From CALHVX01 sp039198065 (GTDB taxonomy: Bacteria > Pseudomonadota > Gammaproteobacteria > Pseudomonadales > Azotimanducaceae), in contig JBCCTU010000005.1 in the NCBI GenBank assembly GCA_039198065.1, forward strand, positions 186,001-250,000: 64,000 bases of DNA, in the 5' to 3' direction. The translations under genes and the position numbers were made by a program. Below, one piece after another: positions 25,397 through 33,910 of the stretch (the stretch's first letter is position 1; each line of letters opens with the position of its first letter). The notes under the pieces are model-generated. The model made no database searches. It was not told where the DNA came from and saw nothing but the letters and a program-made list of their open reading frames with translations.

Positions 25397-25885
25397 CTAC
25401 TGCAGCGTGATCGTCAGCGCACCGGCGGCCGGGTGTTCAAAGCGGGCATCCTTCCAGCTCGGCGGCCCGAAGCGGCCCTTTGCGTCATTGGACACCCCCC
25501 AGGGCTCTTTCGGCATCCCGACCATGTTGGTTTTCAACTGGCCGTCGCCGTCCAGGTCCTGCATCAGACGAACGGCGTAGTCGCCGGCGGGCAGCGGTGG
25601 AAGTTCGAACCGCAGCGGCGCACTGCTGACGGGAACCACCAGCTGCGCGGCAGCGGGGCCGCCGTTCTTGAAACTTTCTTCATCCGGGAGAACCTGGACG
25701 TATAGCTGACCGCTGGGTTCGGTGACGTTAACGACCTCGATGCTGAGCGGTGTTGCTTCGGCCGCGTCTTCGGCTTGAGCGCAGGGTGTGGCGATGGCGC
25801 CCACGCCGGCAAGCAGCGCGAACGCCAGGGCATCGCGTCGAATGTGGGTTGCGAATGCGGCAAAGGTGGAAGGACGGGTACGCAT
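25397..25885 (-). CDS. DUF2141 family exported protein
   Basis: 162 residues. There is a signal peptide (cleavage near PCAQAED), then one beta-sandwich domain with the DUF2141 pattern: LYVQVLPDEESFKNGG, LPAGDYAVRLMQDLDGDGQLKTN and MVGMPKEPWGVSND. DUF2141 proteins are periplasmic, of unknown function, and often sit beside carotenoid or isoprenoid genes. Here it precedes the carotenoid oxygenase gene by 49 bases. A GGAGG site precedes the ATG. Confidence 0.88.
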   Translation of the reverse strand: MRTRPSTFAAFATHIRRDALAFALLAGVGAIATPCAQAEDAAEATPLSIEVVNVTEPSGQLYVQVLPDEESFKNGGPAAAQLVVPVSSAPLRFELPPLPAGDYAVRLMQDLDGDGQLKTNMVGMPKEPWGVSNDAKGRFGPPSWKDARFEHPAAGALTITLQ

Positions 25886-26110
25886 CGGTTGCCTCCGAAC
25901 GATTCAGGTTTGTGGTGGGTGACTGCGAAACCAGGCTAGCGGCCGGAGCTGGCCAGGTACACGGCCTGCGACGAATCGGCACGGGTATCGATGAAACGGT
26001 ACTGGCAGGGACGAACGGACAGGATCACGCGGCGCGCTTTCGATCGATGAGGCGCACCGTCCGGGGAGAAGAGAAGAGCGCCAGGCGAGCTCGCCCGGCG
26101 CTCGGTTCGG

Positions 26111-26581
26111 TTAGTTGACGGAGCGCTTGCGTCCGGGTGCGTGACGCTCGCCAACGACCGGTCCCCAGTCCGCGCTGAGTGCGCGACGGAGTTGACTGGT
26201 CGCTTCCCAGCCAATGCGGGTGCTGAGCGTTTGCTCTGCTTCCCGCAGCGACTCGAGCGCCGCGTTGATCAGGTGCGTACCTTTCTCGCTGAATACGATG
26301 CGGTTCGCCCGGCGGTCGTCAGGATCCGGTACCTGGGTGACCAGTTCATCCCGCTCGAGTTCATTGATCTGTTGCTGGATCGCCTGGCGGCTGACGCCGA
26401 GAACTCGGGCCAGTTCTGCGGCACGGGTGATGCCGTTGGAAATGTTGATCAGAATCATCGTCTGCGTACGCGTACGGGGCGCGTACCCAGCGCTCTGCAG
26501 ACCATTCTGCAGGCTTTCGTCCATCCAGTAATACGCACGCAGCAGCGAGCGCATCAGCACTTCGTTCGTTTGATCGTCCAT
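26111..26581 (-). CDS. MarR family transcriptional regulator
   Basis: 156 residues from the ATG at 26581; the frame extends upstream, but the domain begins with MDDQTNEV. The winged helix is visible as GITRAAELARVLGVSRQAIQQQI, then ELVTQVPDPDDRRANRIVFSE. It is divergent from the MFS transporter gene 231 bases away and is probably its regulator. Confidence 0.88.
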   Translation of the reverse strand: MDDQTNEVLMRSLLRAYYWMDESLQNGLQSAGYAPRTRTQTMILINISNGITRAAELARVLGVSRQAIQQQINELERDELVTQVPDPDDRRANRIVFSEKGTHLINAALESLREAEQTLSTRIGWEATSQLRRALSADWGPVVGERHAPGRKRSVN

Positions 26582-26811
26582 ATCAAGCCTCATCAAGCTG
26601 TTGCCAAGTGGACAACGTCTCGCCGTCACGCTGCAGGGAACGCGTTGGTAAGCCGCTTCTCGATTGACCGCAGGTGCCTGTCGGCGAATTGAAGGTTCTA
26701 GTATTGTTTCTTAACAGAAGCCGGCAGGCAACCTGCGAAACGCCAACCTGACCATTCCTCCCGGTCTTTGGTGGCCCGTTGTGGCGGCCTGTGGTCAGAC
26801 AGGAGGGGTCC

Positions 26812-28389
26812 ATGCCCTCAGAAACGCCCGATTCCTCCGCCGTCGGCGGTCGCTACGCCCGCTACGTGCTCGGGGTGCTGATCGTTGTCTATATATTCAA
26901 CTTTATTGACAGACAAATCCTGTCCATTCTGGCCGAAGAGATCAAAGCGGATCTCGGGCTGACCGACGCGGACATCGGTTTCCTCTACGGTACGGCGTTC
27001 GCCGTGTTTTACGCCGTCTTCGGCATCCCTCTCGGCCGGTTGGCGGACCTGTGGGTCCGGCGCAGCCTCATCGGCGCCGGCCTCGCGTTCTGGAGCCTGA
27101 TGACGGCACTGTCCGGGACCGCGCGCAGCTTTACGGGCCTCGCCCTGTACCGCTTTGGGGTTGGGATCGGCGAAGCCTCGGCCACCCCGGCTGCATTCTC
27201 GATGCTGAGCGATCTGTTTCCTCCAACGCAGCGCGCAACGGTGCTTTCAATCTACTCCGGCGGTATCTACATCGGGGCCGGGATTGGCCTGTTTCTCGGT
27301 GGGCTTATCGTTGATGGCTGGAGTGGCGCCTTTGCACCTGGGACCGAGCCCTTGGGTCTCAAAGGCTGGCAGGTTGCGTTTTTTGCCGTCGGTTTGCCGG
27401 GGCTGCTGACGGCGCTGTGGGTGCGCACGCTGAAAGAGCCGGTGCGGGGCCTCAGCGAAGGGCTGGTCGTTGACACGCACCCGGCGCCGTTCCGTGAAGC
27501 CTGGGAATCGTTGTGTTCTGTGCTCCCGCCTCTGACTCTCTATTCTCAGTGGCGTCATGGCGGTGGGCGCGCAGTGGCTGCGAATCTTGTTCTGGCCGCC
27601 ACCGTTGCCCTCGGCGCCACGGGGTTGCACCTGCTCGTGCCGTCGGCCATTCAGTGGACTGCACTCGGTATCGGTGTGTACGCCGCGGGGTCCTGGATTC
27701 AGGGGCAGCGGCGTATCGATCCGATGTCTTATCGATTGATGTTCGGCTCTCGCTCGTTCGTTTTGGTTACCCTGGGCTTTCCTGTTATTTCTTTCATGAC
27801 TTACGGCATTGGATTCTGGATGCCACCATACATCGTGCGCCACTTTGCCGTTCCGCTCTCCGAGGCGGGTACGGTGCTGGGGCTTAGCGCTGCGGTAGGT
27901 GGCTACCTCGGCATCACGCTGGGCGGGTTGTGGGCTGACCGCTGGCGCCGCAGCAACGTGAACGCCCGGCTCTACATCGGGGTGCTGGTGCCAGTGTTGA
28001 CGGTTCCACTGATCGTGGGCTTGCTGACCACGGATTCCGTTGTGATGGCCTACGGCTACAACCTGCTGTTGAGCGTAACCTCAACGCTGTGGATTGGCTC
28101 GGCGGCGAGCACGGTCACGGACCTGGTACTGCCGCAGCAGCGCGGGACGGCATCGGCCTACTACGTGCTTATGAACACGTTTCTCGGCCTTGCGCTCGGT
28201 CCGTTTGCCATAGGCCAGCTCAGCGATCGGTTCGCCCGCACCGGCATGGCTGCCGATGCGGCGTTGAGCAGCGCTATGCTGGTGTCTCTCAGCGTGCTCG
28301 TTGTTGCGATTGTGGCGCTGCTGCTCGCGACGCGTACCCTTGGCGCTGACGAAGCATCGAAAACCGAACGTGCCGCCGCCGCAAGCTAG
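26812..28389 (+). CDS. MFS transporter (spinster-like)
   Basis: About 525 residues and twelve predicted helices. The N-terminal NFIDRQILSILAEEIK and FLYGTAFAVFYAVFGIPLGRLAD match the proton-driven Spns/MFS subgroup common in proteobacteria. The conserved GRLADLWVRR loop follows helix 2. The ATG at 26812 has an AGGAGGGG site; an upstream GTG in frame is less likely. The substrate is not identifiable. The 3' end overlaps the convergent SDR gene by 4 bases. Confidence 0.9.
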   Translation: MPSETPDSSAVGGRYARYVLGVLIVVYIFNFIDRQILSILAEEIKADLGLTDADIGFLYGTAFAVFYAVFGIPLGRLADLWVRRSLIGAGLAFWSLMTALSGTARSFTGLALYRFGVGIGEASATPAAFSMLSDLFPPTQRATVLSIYSGGIYIGAGIGLFLGGLIVDGWSGAFAPGTEPLGLKGWQVAFFAVGLPGLLTALWVRTLKEPVRGLSEGLVVDTHPAPFREAWESLCSVLPPLTLYSQWRHGGGRAVAANLVLAATVALGATGLHLLVPSAIQWTALGIGVYAAGSWIQGQRRIDPMSYRLMFGSRSFVLVTLGFPVISFMTYGIGFWMPPYIVRHFAVPLSEAGTVLGLSAAVGGYLGITLGGLWADRWRRSNVNARLYIGVLVPVLTVPLIVGLLTTDSVVMAYGYNLLLSVTSTLWIGSAASTVTDLVLPQQRGTASAYYVLMNTFLGLALGPFAIGQLSDRFARTGMAADAALSSAMLVSLSVLVVAIVALLLATRTLGADEASKTERAAAAS

Positions 28390-29168
28390 TCGACGAGATA
28401 GCGTTCCTGCAGGCGCTGCATACCGATCAGCCAGCGATCGTAGTCACTGGTTTTGCGCTTGATGTATTCGGCAACTTCTTTGTGCGGCAGGACCAGGAAG
28501 CGTTCGTCCCGCAGCGTTTGGATGACCTCTTCGGCGACGTCGTCGGCTTCGATCATTCCATCGACGGCAGCAACGCCCGGGCCACCCGCGGTCATGGGCG
28601 TGCGCACGGCCTGTGGACACAGCACGGATACCTTAATGCCGTCGCGACCATGGGTGATGGCAATCCACTCTGCGAGCGCGACTGCCGCGTGTTTGGTCAC
28701 GGCGTAGGTCACGGAGCCGATTTGCGACAGTAGGCCTGCAGCGGATGCCGTGTTCAGTAGGTAGCCGCCACCGCGGGCTTTCATTCTCGGGATCAAATGC
28801 CGCGCGGCGTAAACGTGCGCCATGGTGTTGATCTGCCAGATCTGTTCCCAGACCTCGTTGCTGGTATCGAGGCCCTGGCCTATGCCTACCCCGGCGTTGG
28901 AGCAGAACAGATCAATCGGACCGATTGCGACCTCCGTTTCTTCGATCAGCGTTTTGATCGCCGCTTCGTCGGTCACGTTCAGGGCTCGTGCCGTAGCACG
29001 ATCGCCGTGCTTAGCGTTGATTTCTGCAGCGCCGGCGGCAACCTGCTCGCCTTGCAGGTCCGCCAACACGACGGCTTTGGCCCCGTCGGTCGCGAATCGC
29101 TTTGCCATGGCCGCACCAATTCCACTGGCGGCGCCGGTGACGACGATGATTTTGTCTTGTACTTCCAT
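28386..29168 (-). CDS. SDR family NAD(P)-dependent oxidoreductase
   Basis: 260 residues, a classical short-chain dehydrogenase. The Rossmann motif TGAASGIG is at residues 11-18 and NAG is near residue 90. The active site is Ser in NTASAAG and Tyr/Lys in YAVTKHA. The Asp after beta-2 (VVLADLQGE) suggests NAD preference, though ambiguously. The C-terminal tail of about 40 residues is polar. It is convergent with the MFS gene. The substrate is unknown. Confidence 0.9.
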   Translation of the reverse strand: MEVQDKIIVVTGAASGIGAAMAKRFATDGAKAVVLADLQGEQVAAGAAEINAKHGDRATARALNVTDEAAIKTLIEETEVAIGPIDLFCSNAGVGIGQGLDTSNEVWEQIWQINTMAHVYAARHLIPRMKARGGGYLLNTASAAGLLSQIGSVTYAVTKHAAVALAEWIAITHGRDGIKVSVLCPQAVRTPMTAGGPGVAAVDGMIEADDVAEEVIQTLRDERFLVLPHKEVAEYIKRKTSDYDRWLIGMQRLQERYLVD

Positions 29169-29403
29169 GGCGGTGTGGCCTTCCTCGTTTCTCGGGGCGT
29201 TACGTCGGCGACGATAGACGCAAACCGCCGGGTTTTACAGATGCCGCATCGGGAGGACATACTGCCGCGTGGCGAAGGGTGTACACCTCTTCGGTCAGAC
29301 CATCAGTGGCACGCTGGGCAGCGCTTTGACGACTCTCTCGCAGGTGTCCACCGACCTCGGTAACGAGCGATTGAACGAGACACGGAGCAAACGGGGCAAC
29401 GGA

Positions 29404-29763
29404 ATGCCCGCGCGGATCCTCGTGGTTGAAGATCAGCCAGAGGTTCGCGAAGTAACCCTCGCCATGGTGAAAGCCTTGGGGCATGAAACCGTTGGCGCCG
29501 CGGATGGTGCCGAAGCGCTGGCGCTGCTGCGCAGCGACCCGTTTGATCTCGCCTTGCTCGATATCGCGTTGCCGGATATGTCCGGTGAGCAGGTCGCCGA
29601 AATCATTCTCAACGAATCGCTGGATGTAGCCGTCGCTTTCGTGACCGGACTCGCTGTGTCTGGCGTTCGTGAAACTCTGGCGGACAATTGGCCCGATCAG
29701 GCGTTGCTGGCTAAACCCTATCGGCTCGCCGATCTGCGCGCGGTGCTTGAGCGTTCGCTCTGA
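29404..29763 (+). CDS. single-domain response regulator (CheY-like receiver)
   Basis: 119 residues, a receiver domain only. Acidic Glu9 and Asp10, phosphoacceptor Asp53 in LALLDIALPDMSGE, Thr near position 80 (FVTG) and Lys in LAKPYRLADL are all present. There is no output domain, so it would act by protein contact. The frame opens further upstream, but the ATG at 29404 begins the domain. No cognate kinase is adjacent. Confidence 0.85.
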   Translation: MPARILVVEDQPEVREVTLAMVKALGHETVGAADGAEALALLRSDPFDLALLDIALPDMSGEQVAEIILNESLDVAVAFVTGLAVSGVRETLADNWPDQALLAKPYRLADLRAVLERSL

Positions 29764-29810
29764 CCGCCCAGGTTTCCTCAGCCGTCCCGTTCCCTAACGC
29801 TTAGCCGTTC

Positions 29811-30602
29811 ATGGCCCGGCAACCGATCAAGCTGTTCTGGTCTCGGGGTACGGCAAAGCGGGGCGGTCCTCGCAACGCTGGTGACTGGTACGCACCGCAG
29901 TTGATTGAGCACTTGACCGGTCGCCGCGTGGCGTTCGCGCCGGTCACTGCCTGCGATCTGGTGTCGACGGGCAGTCTGCTCGATCGCTTGTCCCGTTCTC
30001 ACCGACTGCATCGACTGGGCCTGCGCCGCCGCTTAACCATCTGGGGTACAGGCACGCTGGCGGCAGAACACCGTCTCGCCGGGCAGCATCGAGTGTGTGC
30101 GCTGCGCGGCGCGTTGACGCGCGAACGGGTGTCCAGCGCCACGACCACAACGCCGCTCGGTGATCCGGGCCTACTGGCCGGTGAGCTGCTCGAAAGACGC
30201 CCCGAACGTACGGCGGCGCTTGGCGTTGTCGTCCATCAGGCGCACGCAGAGGATCGGGAGCTTGGCTCCTGGTTCGAGACCAATCCCTGGGTGAAGCAAT
30301 TGCCCGCAACGCTTCCGCTGGACAACCTGTTGCCGGAGATTGCGCGCTGCGAGGCGCTGTGGTCGACGTCGCTGCACGGTCTGATCTTTGCCGATGCGCT
30401 GGGGGTTCCGAACCGCTGGATCGACCGGCCCGGCTTGGTCGGGGGGCGATTCAAGTTCGACGACTACTACAGTGCGTTTGGCCTCCGCCTCGAGCCGCTG
30501 TCGCTGTCGCAGGCCGATCCGCGCAACCCCGTGGACGACTACCTGCGCCCGGGCCTCGCTGAGCTTCAGGCCGGTTTGCGCGGCGCGTTTCCAGAGCTGT
30601 GA
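29811..30602 (+). CDS. polysaccharide pyruvyl transferase family protein
   Basis: 263 residues. It begins IKLFWSRGTAKRGGPRNAGDWYAPQLIEHL, the N-D-W/GDWL-type start of pyruvyl transferases. It also has IWGTGTLAAEH and a late STSLHGLIFADALGVPNRW, which carries the conserved S-x-HG-x-I segment. Such enzymes add pyruvate ketals to surface polysaccharide sugars. Its 3' end overlaps the convergent O-antigen-ligase-like gene by 37 bases, so both may belong to surface glycan production. Confidence 0.8.
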   Translation: MARQPIKLFWSRGTAKRGGPRNAGDWYAPQLIEHLTGRRVAFAPVTACDLVSTGSLLDRLSRSHRLHRLGLRRRLTIWGTGTLAAEHRLAGQHRVCALRGALTRERVSSATTTTPLGDPGLLAGELLERRPERTAALGVVVHQAHAEDRELGSWFETNPWVKQLPATLPLDNLLPEIARCEALWSTSLHGLIFADALGVPNRWIDRPGLVGGRFKFDDYYSAFGLRLEPLSLSQADPRNPVDDYLRPGLAELQAGLRGAFPEL

Positions 30603-31762
30603 GGCAGCGGTTGCGAGGAACCGGCGATAACGAGCAGCGGTAGCCAGAAGTACATCCAGAACAGCTCCGCCCGCACCAACAGGTGGTCGCCGCTCGTCAG
30701 GTTTGCGAGGAGCCCGCATCCGACCATTCCGAGCCAGGGCGTCTTGCCTCGCTGCAGTCCGTGGCGCAGCACCAGGCCAAGGGCGAGGAGATTCACGACC
30801 AAGCCGATTAGACCCTGATGGTAGAAGAGCGCCAGATAGATGCTGTGGGCTCGCTCACCCTGCTCAAGTCCCGTGTCGATGAACAACGGCGTGGTCAGAC
30901 CGCAGCCGACAAAAACCGAGCAGTCGCGGGTTTGGTCGATGACCTGCTGCCAGATCTCGAGACGAAAGGAGAGGCCGCGGCTGAGCCAGATGCTTTCCAG
31001 ATCATCGAGCCCGACGACACCGACGGCGGCGGCAACAATGACGGCTACCGCTGCCGCGATTGGCAGTGCAAGGCGTGGCCGGTGGGTGAGTATCAGTCCC
31101 GCGAAGATCACCACGTACGCCGCAGCTGCGGTACGAGCTCCGGCGACGCTTAGCAAGACCAGCGCTGTCAGGTTGGTAGCGAGTGCCACGAGCCCGCCTC
31201 GATCGGAGCCATCGAGCCACCATTTGATACTGAGGACGCCGACGCTGGTGACGAAAATGGATGCGTGGACCGGGTTAATGAACGTCCACGCACCTTCGAA
31301 GCGAGGCCGGGGCGCATCGGCGCGGAGCGTAAACCACCAGATGGCCAGCGCGATCCAGGAAGCCGTAAGGGCCGTAATCACAAGCCCGTGGAACAAACGC
31401 CGTTCGAACCCCGGGTGTCTTGATTCGTGATGTGCAAGCCCAACATAAACGCCGACGATGCAAAGGGCAGCAACGAGCGCGTCTTTGATGGCGTCGGAGC
31501 TGTCGACCGGATCGGCGCCGGCGCTCGCCCAAAGGAGTGACAGCACGGGCAGAGCCAGTATCGCGAGCAGCCCGATGCCGGGCCGGTGGTGGCGTAGGCG
31601 CCGGCGGTGGGCTGGATCCAGGAGCTGCATGAGGCCGACGCTGGCAGTCAGGTACAGCAACCAATTTCGCTGCAGCTCCTCCGGGAGCAAGGCGAAACTT
31701 GCGACCAGCATCAGCAGCAAGAGTCGAAACAGCGCCGCTGCACGATCGATTTGGTCAACCAT
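30566..31762 (-). CDS. O-antigen ligase/polymerase-like membrane protein
   Basis: About 398 residues with 10-12 predicted helices. The Wzy_C-type region has GARTAAAAYVVIFAGLI, then a periplasmic loop FVGCGLTTPLFI followed by ERAHSIYLALFYHQGLIGL, typical of O-antigen ligases (WaaL) and polymerases. It acts at the inner membrane on lipid-linked glycans. The ATG at 31762 (MVDQIDRAA) is preferred over one at 31834, which would add a polar extension. The exact activity, ligase or polymerase, cannot be told. Confidence 0.8.
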   Translation of the reverse strand: MVDQIDRAAALFRLLLLMLVASFALLPEELQRNWLLYLTASVGLMQLLDPAHRRRLRHHRPGIGLLAILALPVLSLLWASAGADPVDSSDAIKDALVAALCIVGVYVGLAHHESRHPGFERRLFHGLVITALTASWIALAIWWFTLRADAPRPRFEGAWTFINPVHASIFVTSVGVLSIKWWLDGSDRGGLVALATNLTALVLLSVAGARTAAAAYVVIFAGLILTHRPRLALPIAAAVAVIVAAAVGVVGLDDLESIWLSRGLSFRLEIWQQVIDQTRDCSVFVGCGLTTPLFIDTGLEQGERAHSIYLALFYHQGLIGLVVNLLALGLVLRHGLQRGKTPWLGMVGCGLLANLTSGDHLLVRAELFWMYFWLPLLVIAGSSQPLPHSSGNAPRKPA

Positions 31763-31817
31763 GGCCGGTACCTTAGCGGCGCGGCTGCGCGCTGACCATG
31801 AGCAGGAGTTGAACAGC

Positions 31818-33272
31818 ATGAGGAACCCACGCATGACGTCACAACAGCGAATGCCCCAGCCCTTGTGTCAGAACTGGTGTCAGAACTGGTGTCAGAACTG
31901 GTGTCGGCGCTGGTGCCGATGCTGGCGCTCGTTGTCGCTACTCCTGATTCTTTCCGGTAGCGGCGTGTCCCGTGCGCAGTTGCCCGTGGCTCTGGCAGAC
32001 GGTCAGCGGTTACCGTCTCTCGCGCCCATGCTTGAGCAAACGACGCCGGCGGTCGTCAACATTGCAACCTATACGACCGTCAAAGTGCGCAATCGGCTCC
32101 TCGAAGATCCCTTCTTTCGGCGCTTTTTCAACGTCCCTGACAGCCAACGCTACCGACGCACGCAAAGCGCAGGCAGTGGCGTCGTGGTGGATGCGCGGCG
32201 AGGTACGATCATCACGAATCATCACGTCATTGACCGGGCTGACGAAATCCTCGTCACGCTGGCCGACGGACGCTCCCTCAACGCCACGCTGGTCGGCAGC
32301 GATCCGCAGGTCGACCTGGCCGTGCTGTCGGTAAACAGCGACGACCTGTCGCAGCTGGCCTTTGCCGATTCCGACGAGCTTCGGGTTGGCGACTTCGTCG
32401 TCGCGATCGGCAATCCGTTCGGCCTTAACCAGACGGTGACCAGCGGCATTGTCAGCGCTCTGGGACGAACCGGTCTGGGGATTGAAGGGTACGAGGACTT
32501 CATTCAAACCGATGCGTCGATCAATCCCGGAAACTCCGGTGGTGCTCTGGTCAATTTGCGCGGCGAATTGACGGGCATAAACACGGCCATCCTCGCGCCC
32601 AGCGGCGGCAACGTTGGCATTGGCTTCGCCATACCGGCCAACATGGTGCGTGCCATTGCAGACGAAATAGTCGAGCACGGGCGGGTGCGGCGTGGATACC
32701 TTGGGCTGGCCGTGCAAGCGTTGAATCCAGAGCTCGCTGAGGCGTTCGGGTTAAAGCGCAGCGAGGGCGTCGTGGTGGTCGAAGTCGAGCCCGGCGGTGT
32801 AGCCGAAGAAGCCGGGGTTCGTACCGGTGACGTCATTTTGCGAATGGGCCAGCGGGCGATCGAGCGCGAGTCTGACTTCCACAGCCAGTCCGCCATTACC
32901 TTTGCCGGTGATCGTGTTCCCCTTACCGTGCAGCGAGACGGCCGTGAACGTCGGCTACGCCTTAAGGTCGCCGAAGAGTCGGAAAACCGGGTGGTCGGGG
33001 CGCGGCTGGATGCCCGGCTGTCCGGAGTGGAATTGCAGAACTTTCGTGACCAGGACGACCCGGCAATGAGCGCGGGGGTGCTGGTGACTCAGGTTGACGC
33101 ACAGTCCAAGCCCTACGCCTTCGGCTTGCGCAGCGGTGACATCATCATTTCCGTAAACCGACGCAAGATCCGTAACCTTGCCGACCTCCGTGAGACGGTG
33201 CAGCGGGATTCAGCTCAGCTGCTGCTGCGGGTGTATCGAGCCGGACAGTTCGGGTTCATTGCCATCCGCTAG
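31818..33272 (+). CDS. Deg/HtrA-type periplasmic serine protease with unusual N-terminus
   Basis: 484 residues. The trypsin-like protease domain has the triad His136 (ITNHHVID), Asp166 (DLAVLSV) and Ser240 (GNSGGAL). Two PDZ domains follow, at about 265-355 and 385-480. It acts in envelope protein quality control (DegQ/DegP type). Before the hydrophobic signal (residues 38-52) the N-terminus carries a Cys/Trp array, C17 QNW repeated three times then variant, from a 12-base tandem repeat. This is not seen in ordinary Deg proteases. ATGs at 31833 and 31851 are alternative starts, but all keep the array. An AGGAG lies 9 bases before 31818. Confidence 0.93.
   Translation: MRNPRMTSQQRMPQPLCQNWCQNWCQNWCRRWCRCWRSLSLLLILSGSGVSRAQLPVALADGQRLPSLAPMLEQTTPAVVNIATYTTVKVRNRLLEDPFFRRFFNVPDSQRYRRTQSAGSGVVVDARRGTIITNHHVIDRADEILVTLADGRSLNATLVGSDPQVDLAVLSVNSDDLSQLAFADSDELRVGDFVVAIGNPFGLNQTVTSGIVSALGRTGLGIEGYEDFIQTDASINPGNSGGALVNLRGELTGINTAILAPSGGNVGIGFAIPANMVRAIADEIVEHGRVRRGYLGLAVQALNPELAEAFGLKRSEGVVVVEVEPGGVAEEAGVRTGDVILRMGQRAIERESDFHSQSAITFAGDRVPLTVQRDGRERRLRLKVAEESENRVVGARLDARLSGVELQNFRDQDDPAMSAGVLVTQVDAQSKPYAFGLRSGDIIISVNRRKIRNLADLRETVQRDSAQLLLRVYRAGQFGFIAIR
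31866..31925 (+). repeat. 12-bp in-frame tandem repeat in the Deg-protease N-terminus
   Basis: Three exact copies of TGTCAGAACTGG (31866-31901), then two diverged copies TGTCGGCGCTGG and TGCCGATGCTGG. They encode Cys-Gln-Asn-Trp three times, then Cys-Arg-Arg-Trp and Cys-Arg-Cys-Trp. Confidence 0.95.
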
Positions 33273-33391
33273 CGACTCAGAAACCGTAGAGCGAGGCATG
33301 TCGAAGCGTCGCTCGGAATCGCTATAGCGTTCGAGTGCTTCACGCTACACTGCGGCCTTTGATAACCGGCTCGTGAGGACGCGCGCTGAAC

Positions 33392-33910
33392 ATGCGCTTC
33401 GACAATCTCGTTGTGCTCGGACTCGGGTCGAATCTGGGGAATTCCGCCACGGTGCTTGCCGACGCCTGCACCCGGCTTGCGGGCTTTGCCCGTGGCGCGG
33501 TGCTGCGCTCGAGTTGTTTTCGAACCTCGCCCGTGGACTGTCCGCCCGGCTCCGCATCGTTTCTAAATGCCGTTGTTGCGCTGGAGCCGCGCTTTGGCCT
33601 GACCCCGGAGCGCCTGCTGTATCGTTTGAAGAGTCTTGAGCGTCAGTTCGGGCGAGAGCAGAACCCGGTTCGCCATGCGCCGCGCGAACTCGATATCGAT
33701 TTGCTGCTGTTCGGGGATCAACGAGTTGCAAGTGAGCGATTGGTGCTGCCGCATCCACGGGCGGTCGAGCGGCGCTTCGTGCTAGCGCCGCTGGTGCAAA
33801 TCCTGCCGGAGTTGGTCTGGCCCGACACCGGGCGGACCGTCGCTAAACTCCTCGATGAGCTGCACGGCGACGAACGGGTAGAGCGTTTGGCGCTCGCCGG
33901 GTGGCCTTAA
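33392..33910 (+). CDS. folK: 2-amino-4-hydroxy-6-hydroxymethyldihydropteridine diphosphokinase
   Basis: 172 residues. FolK (HPPK) transfers pyrophosphate from ATP to hydroxymethyl-dihydropterin in folate synthesis. Motifs are GLGSNLGN near the N-terminus, SASFLNAVVALE, and the signature RHAPRELDIDLLLFGD with the two metal-binding aspartates, then LVLPHPRAVERRFVLAPL. The 3' end overlaps the next gene's GTG by 10 bases. FolK is not beside panBC or pcnB here. Confidence 0.95.
   Translation: MRFDNLVVLGLGSNLGNSATVLADACTRLAGFARGAVLRSSCFRTSPVDCPPGSASFLNAVVALEPRFGLTPERLLYRLKSLERQFGREQNPVRHAPRELDIDLLLFGDQRVASERLVLPHPRAVERRFVLAPLVQILPELVWPDTGRTVAKLLDELHGDERVERLALAGWP

Noticed and set aside
27247..27843. 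198-residue minus-strand frame inside the MFS gene
   Set aside because: Overlaps a well-supported membrane transporter gene; composition is typical of antisense frames.
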